Below are positions 1 to 4,069 of a stretch of 5,680 bases of DNA, piece after piece. The notes beneath the pieces were generated by a model, which did no database searches, was not told the DNA's origin, and saw nothing but the letters and a program-made list of their open reading frames with translations. This stretch comes from Candidatus Saccharicenans sp. (lineage in GTDB: Bacteria > Acidobacteriota > Aminicenantia > Aminicenantales > Saccharicenantaceae). Numbering within the stretch: position 1 is the first letter of the stretch; each line of letters begins with the position of its first letter. The position numbers were made by a program, and so were the translations under genes. The DNA is taken from NCBI GenBank assembly GCA_024653405.1, contig JANLGB010000148.1, positions 1-5,680 on the forward strand, read 5' to 3'.

Positions 1-498
1 ATGCCAGGCCAGGAGTGATTCCAGGGTCAGCGGGACCTCTTTAATTTCATCGGGAATGAGAAAGGCCAGGCGGCTGGGACCTGATATCCTGGAAAAGACA
101 GGGGGTGGCTTGGGAGTTTCTGATTCAGCCGGGGTGCTGGCCTCATAAAAAGCTTCTTCCGCAATACTCTGCGGCGGGAAATGGACGATAAGATAGGCTG
201 GTTGGGAAGCGTTCTCCCTGACCAGGTGGGGTCGCGGCAGGTTGACCAGCTTGAGATTGATAAATTCAAAATCTAAGTAGAACAGGTCATCAGGCCTTAA
301 GGCCCGGAGAATCAAACCCGTCTGAGGCAAGACGATCTGTTTTTGCGGAAGGACTTTTTTCTGGACCTGTTGTAACTGACCGATGATGGGAGTTACGCCG
401 GCGATTCCGGCATAGGATAAGAACTTTCTTCTGGTAATTTTGGCTGACTTTTTCTCTTTTGCCCCTTCCTGCTTTTTCCTGGACTCAGGGTCAGTCAT
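1..498 (-). CDS. Tat-signal protein of unknown function, N-terminal part (runs off left edge)
   Basis: An uninterrupted frame of 166 codons starts at ATG 498-496 and is still open at base 1, so the C-terminus is missing. The start has a GGAG at 505-508, six bases upstream. Residues 1-20 are very rich in Lys, Arg and Glu. They are followed by a twin-arginine motif, TRRKFL (22-27), and a short weakly hydrophobic stretch (about 26-40) ending near PIIG. No AxA cleavage site is obvious. This is what a Tat export signal looks like, so the mature protein is probably periplasmic or anchored outside the membrane. Residues 55-107 look like beta strands (for example FYLDFEFINLKLV, 73-85). A Pro-rich linker lies at about 123-134, and a second strand-rich stretch follows. 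I recognise no enzyme family or cofactor motif. It is transcribed away from the methyltransferase gene and has its own good promoter at 624-652. The reading frame is secure; the function is unknown. Confidence 0.8.
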   Translation of the reverse strand, partial: MTDPESRKKQEGAKEKKSAKITRRKFLSYAGIAGVTPIIGQLQQVQKKVLPQKQIVLPQTGLILRALRPDDLFYLDFEFINLKLVNLPRPHLVRENASQPAYLIVHFPPQSIAEEAFYEASTPAESETPKPPPVFSRISGPSRLAFLIPDEIKEVPLTLESLLAWH

Positions 499-527
499 TG
501 GCGACTCCTTTCCTTAGAAAAAGGCTA

Positions 528-546
528 TTTCCGTGGCCTGCGGAAA
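528..546 (-). other. Small leader hairpin upstream of the Tat-protein gene
   Basis: TTTCCG (528-533) and CGGAAA (541-546) form a perfect 6-bp stem around a 7-base loop. In the minus-strand transcript the hairpin lies about 30 bases before the ATG at 498. A run of five U follows it after a gap of about five bases (within 518-523). It could be a weak terminator or attenuator, or simple leader structure. The stem has only three G-C pairs, so termination would be inefficient. Confidence 0.3.
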
Positions 547-554
547 GGTCTAGG

Positions 555-602
555 TTACTTTTTTGGAGATAACGAAACGAAGATGTCTCTTTGCGCCTTC
601 AT
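555..602 (-). CDS. Possible 15-residue leader peptide (weak candidate)
   Basis: From ATG 602-600 the minus strand reads MKAQRDIFVSLSPKK and stops with TAA at 557-555. The ATG lies about 15 bases after the start point predicted from the promoter at 624-652. An AAAGG stands about nine bases upstream, a poor but possible ribosome binding site. The hairpin at 528-546 follows the stop, giving a promoter, short ORF, hairpin and gene order like that of attenuation leaders. There is no run of one amino acid codon that would make a classical attenuator. Chance is a fair alternative explanation. Confidence 0.18.
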   Translation of the reverse strand: MKAQRDIFVSLSPKK

Positions 603-623
603 TAGAAATAACCTTTGCTTTTC

Positions 624-652
624 TTTATATTTTTTCCTCGGTGTCAAGTCAA
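624..652 (-). promoter_or_regulatory. Sigma70-like promoter for the Tat-protein gene
   Basis: On the minus strand, TTGACT (652-647) is followed after exactly 17 bases by TATAAA (629-624). Each box matches the consensus at five of six positions. Transcription would start near 617 and give a leader of about 118 bases before the ATG at 498. This is the best promoter match I found in the window. Confidence 0.55.
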
Positions 653-828
653 GCCAAAAGTTTGCTATCTCTATGCTGGCCGTCATCAAACCCCTGAGTC
701 CTTCCCTTGCGAAACGTACAAAGAATTTTACTCGGGCTATGACCGGTTTTCCCGACAATTAGTTCTCTGGCACCTAAGATATACTGCGATAGTGGATGCC
801 ATGTTTCGAAAACTGAATGCTATTTACA

Positions 829-858
829 TTGAATGGTGATGACTTCTTAAGGTATCAT
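829..858 (+). promoter_or_regulatory. Candidate promoter for the methyltransferase gene
   Basis: TTGAAT (829-834) and TATCAT (853-858) are separated by 18 bases, matching the sigma70 boxes at four and five of six positions. The predicted start near 865 would give a leader of about 50 bases. It is a moderate match in an AT-rich stretch, so chance is possible, but it sits where the gene needs a promoter. Confidence 0.3.
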
Positions 859-903
859 TAAAAACAAAAGCAGATTTTTACTGAAGACAACGGTCGGTAC
901 CTT

Positions 904-908
904 GGGAG
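904..908 (+). promoter_or_regulatory. Ribosome binding site deciding the methyltransferase start
   Basis: GGGAG lies five bases before TTG 914-916. The other in-frame TTG, at 902, has no purine-rich site upstream and itself overlaps this motif. This favours the start at 914, which is four codons shorter. Confidence 0.45.
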
Positions 909-913
909 TTAAG

Positions 914-1660
914 TTGAAATACAAAACATTGCTGGCCAGGTTCTCGGGCTTCCACCATAATTTCAGGCGTGTCGAGGAATGCTCTACTCTACTGCGGTGG
1001 CTGGACCCGAAGCCGGGTGAAAAAATACTCGATGTTGGCTGCGGGGACGGTTTTTATACAGAGAAGATTGCCAGAAAAGGGGCGGAGGCCACGGGCATAG
1101 ATATCCGCAAGAAAGCCTTAGTAAGGGCCCGAAAGCGATGCTCCAGCCAGAAGCTTCGCTTTATGGAAATGGATGCCGAGGAACTCGATTTCCCGGAAAA
1201 CTATTTTGATAAGGTTATAAGCTTCTGCGTTATCGAGCATTTACAAGATGATGAAAAAACCCTGCGGCAGATAGCCCGGTTATTAAAACCCGGCGGGAGA
1301 TTATTTCTTTCGGCCGATAGCCTGTCCAACCCGGGTCTGAGAGCCGAGGAGAAGGAAAGCCATCGGAGGCGTTACCGGGTAAATCAATTTTATGACCGGG
1401 AAGTGGTTTCAGGTAAGTTGCAGCAGGCCGGGCTGAAACTCGAGCGCTCCCAATTCGTTCTTTCGAGTCCGCTGGCCCTGGCCCTGGCCCGTTTTTCCTG
1501 GAGGCTTGATGACCTGCCGGCGGTTTTGCTACCCCTGCGCTTCATCGGGTATCTCTTACTGGGGACAATAGGTTTACTTGCCCTCCGCCTGGTCGAACCC
1601 CCACCGGAGAAAAGAAATTACGGGCTGACCCTACTGGTTGAAGCCTCCAGGCCTCAATGA
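914..1660 (+). CDS. Class I SAM-dependent methyltransferase with hydrophobic C-terminal insertion
   Basis: This 248-residue protein transfers a methyl group from S-adenosylmethionine to an unknown acceptor. With Met1 at TTG 914, glycine-rich motif I (ILDVGCGDG) is at 38-46. The acidic residue that binds the ribose, Asp63, ends the second strand (TGID). Asp87-Ala-Glu is in the adenine-binding position. Strand 4 reads FDKVISFCVIEHL (98-110), and the post-motif loop LKPGG is at 124-128. The last strand, YGLTLLVEA (236-244), closes the Rossmann fold. Between strands 6 and 7 lies a hydrophobic block (about 205-228, rich in Leu, Ile and Gly) that could be a transmembrane or monotopic helix. The acceptor may therefore be a lipid, quinone or membrane-bound glycan precursor; this is inference. 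The overall pattern is the UbiE/Methyltransf_11 type. TTG 902 is an alternative start (252 residues). The gene stands alone, divergent from the Tat-protein gene and convergent with the VOC gene. Confidence 0.92.
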   Translation: MKYKTLLARFSGFHHNFRRVEECSTLLRWLDPKPGEKILDVGCGDGFYTEKIARKGAEATGIDIRKKALVRARKRCSSQKLRFMEMDAEELDFPENYFDKVISFCVIEHLQDDEKTLRQIARLLKPGGRLFLSADSLSNPGLRAEEKESHRRRYRVNQFYDREVVSGKLQQAGLKLERSQFVLSSPLALALARFSWRLDDLPAVLLPLRFIGYLLLGTIGLLALRLVEPPPEKRNYGLTLLVEASRPQ

Positions 1661-1831
1661 CGATTTGACGCACTCTGTTATTTTTGTTTTTCCCAACCGA
1701 GAGGCAGCAGTTAAACTGTCGAGAGTCATCGGCGATTATTGCTAAGGAAGGCTCGCTACACGGTCTCCGTGCCGGAGTTTCCCCCAAGAATTTTTTGAAA
1801 ATATTATGGAAGCCAGGCTGACCTTACCCAG
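1661..1831. other. Convergent intergenic gap, with no clear terminator
   Basis: The methyltransferase and VOC genes end facing each other across 171 bases. A T-rich run lies at about 1679-1690, just after the methyltransferase stop, but no stem precedes it. A GC-rich hairpin is present at 1759-1777. No open frame here is credible. Confidence 0.6.
1759..1777. terminator. Overlapping GC-rich hairpins, possible weak terminator
   Basis: Two mutually exclusive 5-bp stems share the same bases: CACGG/CCGTG (1759-1763 with 1767-1771) and CTCCG/CGGAG (1765-1769 with 1773-1777), each with a 3-base loop. On the plus strand the second stem is followed only by TTT and then a C run, so this is not a canonical intrinsic terminator. 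Its place between convergent genes is the main reason to list it. Confidence 0.2.
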
Positions 1832-2227
1832 TTATACGGTCTTTTCCTGGTAAATCTGGATGAGGTTGCCGCAGGTGTCGTCGAAGATAGCCACGATGGC
1901 CGTGCCAAAATCTGTGGGCTCGAGGGTAAAGTTAACACCCTTTTCTTTGAGCCGCGTGAATTCCTCTTGAACATTGCCCACGGCGAAGGCAGCTATGGGA
2001 ATGCCGTCTCTTACAAGTGATTCCCTGAGGGCCTTCATGGCCGGGTATTCAGCGTTGGGTTCTAGAAGAAGTTCGGGACCTTCCGGGTCTTCGGGTGAGA
2101 CCAGGGTCAGCCAGCGGGCTTCGCCGATGGGAATATCCTTTTTAACAATGAAGCCGAGCTTTTCTGTATAAAACCATAGAGCCTTATCCTGGTCCGCCAC
2201 CGGGACGCTCAGAAGTCGTATTTTCAT
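1832..2227 (-). CDS. VOC-superfamily (glyoxalase/bleomycin-resistance fold) protein
   Basis: This 131-residue protein has the single-domain VOC fold. The N-terminal pattern VPVADQDKALWFYTEKLGF (8-26) is typical of the first beta-alpha unit. ELLLEPN (52-58) is the strand ending the first half. FAVGNVQEEFTRLKEKGV (81-98) starts the second half, and FDDTCGNLIQIYQ (115-127) is the closing strand. Such proteins usually work as dimers and include glyoxalases, drug-binding proteins and dioxygenases, so the substrate cannot be named. The usual first metal ligand His is Leu5 and the usual final Glu, after GN, is Gln124, so it may not bind metal in the normal way. ATG 2227 is chosen because GGAGG lies six bases upstream; a TTG at 2257 would add ten unlikely residues. 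It reads in the same direction as the sigma operon but is separated from it by 273 bases. Confidence 0.88.
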   Translation of the reverse strand: MKIRLLSVPVADQDKALWFYTEKLGFIVKKDIPIGEARWLTLVSPEDPEGPELLLEPNAEYPAMKALRESLVRDGIPIAAFAVGNVQEEFTRLKEKGVNFTLEPTDFGTAIVAIFDDTCGNLIQIYQEKTV

Positions 2228-2233
2228 CTTCGT

Positions 2234-2238
2234 CCTCC
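2234..2238 (-). promoter_or_regulatory. Strong ribosome binding site deciding the VOC gene start
   Basis: GGAGG on the minus strand lies six bases before ATG 2227-2225. Because this site falls inside the longer TTG-initiated frame, it argues that translation begins at 2227. Confidence 0.75.
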
Positions 2239-2387
2239 AATCTAAGGTTGAAGGCAATGAGCATATTCAATAGCTTACTTGTGAATTTAGTTACAAGCAA
2301 GAAATTCTTCGCTAAGAAGTCGCCTAAAAACTCGTTCAAGATCTGGGAAAGGGTAATGCCTGCCGTTCTCCTGTTCACGGGCTCGAA

Positions 2388-2415
2388 GAAGAGCTGATCA
2401 ATAAAAACGCTCTTC
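2388..2415. repeat. 7-bp inverted repeat downstream of the sigma operon
   Basis: GAAGAGC (2388-2394) and GCTCTTC (2409-2415) are perfect complements around a 14-base AT-rich loop. It begins about 85 bases after the putative anti-sigma stop on the minus strand. No U run follows, so it is not a canonical terminator. It may be a processing or partial-termination structure, or chance. Confidence 0.3.
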
Positions 2416-2500
2416 ATCATGATGTTTGTTGAGAAACATTTCCTCTTTATTTTCAGAGTCCAGTCACAATCGGAACTGTCAGGAATCAAATCGAGCAGGT

Positions 2501-2809
2501 TCAACTCAGGATTCTCCGGTACAGAGCAGGGCCAAGAAAAAGGAGTGGGCTGGCGAGCAGGACAAGGGGCAGGAAGGACGGGTTGACCTGGGCACCGTAA
2601 AGCAGGCCGAGCGAACATATGAGCATTGCCGCCCAGTAGAAGGCCATCTGGACCAGAGTTTTCCATCTTGAACTCAGCCCTGAATGTTGTTCCTGGCTTA
2701 TTCTCTGAACTACAGAAGTGAGGAAATCTGGGCTGAGCTCAGGCCTGGGCATTCTGGTCAGAGTTTTTTTCAGGATTAAGTCAAGGTTATCATGTTCTGA
2801 CTTCATCAT
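2501..2809 (-). CDS. Small two-helix membrane protein, probable anti-sigma factor
   Basis: This 102-residue protein has a hydrophilic N-terminal part (1-50) containing RMPRPELSPDFLTSVVQRI (19-37). That Pro-rich motif followed by an amphipathic helix is common in small membrane proteins encoded next to ECF sigma factors. Two hydrophobic helices follow at about 52-71 and 79-97, with a Tyr-Arg-Arg end that is probably cytoplasmic. The ATG (2809-2807) overlaps the sigma stop in an ATGATG arrangement, with GGAG five bases upstream, which points to translational coupling. Known anti-sigma factors hold their sigma factor at the membrane until a signal releases it; that role here is inferred from gene order. 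It lacks the HxxxCxxC zinc motif of ZAS anti-sigma factors, having only His6, His42 and Cys65. The cytoplasmic part is also short. It could instead be an accessory membrane protein. Confidence 0.72.
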   Translation of the reverse strand: MMKSEHDNLDLILKKTLTRMPRPELSPDFLTSVVQRISQEQHSGLSSRWKTLVQMAFYWAAMLICSLGLLYGAQVNPSFLPLVLLASPLLFLGPALYRRILS

Positions 2810-3399
2810 TTTCTCTCCTTTGCCCTCTTTTGGGGGCCGGTTCCGGCCAGCTTTTTCTCCAGCGATTTACGCAGGATCTCTCTCGAACGAAACAGGTAAG
2901 ACTTTACGGTTCCTTCGGGAAGCCCGAGCTGTCCGGCCACTTCTTCCAGAGGGGCTTCAAGCCAGTAATGCAGGTAAGTTATGGTCCGGTATATTTCGGG
3001 AAGCTCTTCGATGGCCTGGAGTACCATCAACCTTCTTTCTTCACCAAGTAAAACCTCCATCGGGTTGGGTGTAGAGTCTTCTGGCTCGCCTGTTCCTGAT
3101 TCAAACGAGCTGGTCAACGAGAGCCGCAATCTATTCTGTCTTCTCCAATCCAGGGCGGTGTTGAAGGCCAGTCGGTAAAGCCAGGTGCTGAAATTGCTGC
3201 GGGAAGAAAAGAGGCGGACCTTCTTAAAAAGCTTTATAAAGACTTCCTGGCAGACTTCTTCGGCGCTGGCTTCGGAGAAAGGACCGAGCACCGAGCAGAC
3301 GAGCCTAAATACCTTTTTCTGATAGCGTTCAACCAGCTGGCTGAAAGCGGCCTGGTCTCCGCTTTCCAGAAACCAGGCCACCAGCTTTTCGTCTTCCAC
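2806..3399 (-). CDS. ECF-family RNA polymerase sigma-70 factor
   Basis: This 197-residue protein directs RNA polymerase to a specific promoter set. Sigma region 2 spans about 19-88: AEEVCQEVFIKLFKKV (46-61) is the core-binding region 2.2, and FSTWLYRLAFNTALDWRRQ (70-88) is the -10 recognition and melting region. An acidic, Ser/Pro-rich linker (about 97-114) leads to sigma region 4 at about 120-180. ELPEIYRTITYLHYW (132-146) precedes the helix-turn-helix EEVAGQLGLPEGTVKSYLFRSREILRK (152-178), which reads the -35 box. There is no region 1.1 or 3, which defines the ECF class. The start is GTG 3399, with a weak AGGG eight bases upstream (3408-3411). It lies 22 bases after the membrane-protein gene and overlaps the next gene by 4 bases. 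The tail, rich in Lys and Arg (182-197), is outside the conserved domains. ECF factors commonly activate their own operon, but no matching promoter pair could be identified here. Confidence 0.95.
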   Translation of the reverse strand: MEDEKLVAWFLESGDQAAFSQLVERYQKKVFRLVCSVLGPFSEASAEEVCQEVFIKLFKKVRLFSSRSNFSTWLYRLAFNTALDWRRQNRLRLSLTSSFESGTGEPEDSTPNPMEVLLGEERRLMVLQAIEELPEIYRTITYLHYWLEAPLEEVAGQLGLPEGTVKSYLFRSREILRKSLEKKLAGTGPQKRAKERK

Positions 3400-3421
3400 T
3401 TTACTTACCCTGCTTTGATAT

Positions 3422-3829
3422 TCAGCTCGTTTTTTCTTTCCCTTTCTCCCGGGTGATAAAATAGGAAATTATCACGCCGAGTCCAGTGAAAACGATGACC
3501 AAACCTACGGGCCAGACCACTCGTACGGCCGGCCACATCCAGAACATCAGGGTCATCCCCAGCCCGATCATGGTCAGGACTATGCCGGCACCGAGGGCAT
3601 TCCTGGGGTTCTCGCGGCCTTTGCCTTCCTCATTGATATAGTAATCCGGCCATTCGGGATAGGGAAGCCCTTTTTCGATGGCGGCCATTCGCTCCTTGTG
3701 GATGAGGTCCAGGAGTTTTTGCTTTTTCCTGTGATTGATCCAGATTATGATCAGGGCAAAAGCCGCCCAGCCAAAAACCCAGAGAATCACGATTAAAGGA
3801 TTGCTCCAGCTGAGGGTGTTAGCGTCCAT
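3422..3829 (-). CDS. Three-helix membrane protein, DUF6249-like, first gene of sigma operon
   Basis: This 135-residue protein has hydrophobic helices at about 12-31, 79-99 and 106-125. Between the first two is a charged loop with HKERMAAIEKGLPYPEWP (44-61). From memory, the KERMAAIEKGLP signature is typical of small membrane proteins of the DUF6249 kind, often encoded beside ECF sigma factors and their anti-sigma partners. No catalytic motif is visible. A likely role is sensing or relaying an envelope signal to the sigma/anti-sigma pair; this is inferred from position only. ATG 3829 has an excellent GGAGG five bases upstream (3835-3839). The gene is followed after 22 bases by the sigma gene and is probably the first in the transcript. 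Confidence 0.83.
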   Translation of the reverse strand: MDANTLSWSNPLIVILWVFGWAAFALIIIWINHRKKQKLLDLIHKERMAAIEKGLPYPEWPDYYINEEGKGRENPRNALGAGIVLTMIGLGMTLMFWMWPAVRVVWPVGLVIVFTGLGVIISYFITREKGKEKTS

Positions 3830-3908
3830 CCTTTCCTCCTTTTCAAAAATCAGTTAATCATCTTTGTTTCCATCCTTTTGACGCTCCTGGAAGACTCCGG
3901 GTTGCAGA

Positions 3909-3944
3909 CGCTGACTTCTTTTTATTCGATTATTTTCTTCAGCG
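3909..3944. repeat. 6-bp inverted repeat in the sigma-operon leader
   Basis: CGCTGA (3909-3914) and TCAGCG (3939-3944) are perfect complements separated by 24 AT-rich bases. The pair lies just downstream of the candidate -10 box at 3963-3968, where an operator or a leader stem-loop could act. The arms are short, so chance is possible. Confidence 0.22.
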
Positions 3945-3962
3945 AAAAGTATATAAGGTTTG

Positions 3963-3990
3963 ATTATTTACCTGATAAAGCGGATATCAA
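3963..3990 (-). promoter_or_regulatory. Candidate promoter for the sigma operon
   Basis: On the minus strand, TTGATA (3990-3985) and AATAAT (3968-3963) are 16 bases apart, each five of six to the sigma70 consensus. The start near 3956 would give a leader of about 127 bases. AT richness here raises the chance of a false match. No separate ECF-type promoter was recognised. Confidence 0.35.
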
Positions 3991-4069
3991 CGTATGAAAA
4001 AAGCATGATCAGGACATAGGTTCGAGGGAGAAATCGGAGGAAGAGATGACCAAGGGAAGCATTTATAAA

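Larger units (their letters stand above)
499..901. other. Divergent intergenic region without a convincing gene
   Basis: About 400 bases separate the divergent Tat-protein and methyltransferase genes. A minus-strand promoter, a possible leader ORF and a hairpin occupy the left part; a weaker plus-strand promoter lies near the right end. Two longer open frames cross it, plus 615-839 (TTG start, 74 codons) and minus 555-758 (67 codons). They overlap each other, lack a good ribosome binding site and have no recognisable motif. The stretch from about 655 to 825 is otherwise unexplained. Confidence 0.6.
2228..2500. other. Spacer between the putative anti-sigma gene and the VOC gene, unexplained
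   Basis: No gene I can support lies in these 273 bases. On the minus strand an open frame from ATG 2420 to a stop at 2184 encodes 78 residues (MMKSVFIDQLFFE and onward). It has no ribosome binding site, overlaps the VOC gene and ends in a low-complexity tail. A perfect 7-bp inverted repeat lies at 2388-2415. No good promoter for the VOC gene was found, so it may be read through from the sigma operon or use a promoter I cannot recognise. Confidence 0.5.
3830..4069. other. Intergenic region between carB and the sigma operon
   Basis: These 240 bases hold the sigma-operon promoter candidate and its leader. No hairpin with a U run follows the carB stop, so carB transcription may continue into the sigma operon or end by another mechanism. 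A plus-strand frame of 18 codons (4046-4102) with GGAGG upstream runs antisense into the end of carB and is not called as a gene. Confidence 0.55.

Noticed and set aside
27..269. Minus-strand frame of 80 codons within the Tat-protein gene
   Set aside because: It lies out of frame inside the continuous 166-codon frame, which has a good ribosome binding site and a Tat signal. Its translation is Pro/Ser/Arg-rich noise.
615..839. Plus-strand frame of 74 codons from a TTG start
   Set aside because: No ribosome binding site, no motif, and it covers the promoter of the opposite gene.
1542..1787. Minus-strand frame of 81 codons opposite the methyltransferase end
   Set aside because: Antisense to a well-supported gene, with no start signal and an unconvincing composition.
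2228..2257. Ten-residue N-terminal extension of the VOC protein from TTG 2257
   Set aside because: The GGAGG six bases before ATG 2227 lies inside this extension, and the VOC fold starts at the ATG.
2296..2313. Imperfect palindrome AGCAAGAAATTCTTCGCT
   Set aside because: One mismatched base breaks the arms and the core is AT-rich, so it is easily explained by chance.
2184..2666. Minus-strand frame of 160 codons, considered as a gene or a frameshifted extension of the putative anti-sigma protein
   Set aside because: Its first half is an out-of-frame shadow of the anti-sigma gene and its end overlaps the VOC gene. The anti-sigma protein already ends naturally after its second helix. Only the spacer part is kept, as a finding.
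3995..4069. Intrinsic terminator after carB
   Set aside because: A T run is present on the minus strand near 3997-4002, but no GC-rich stem precedes it.
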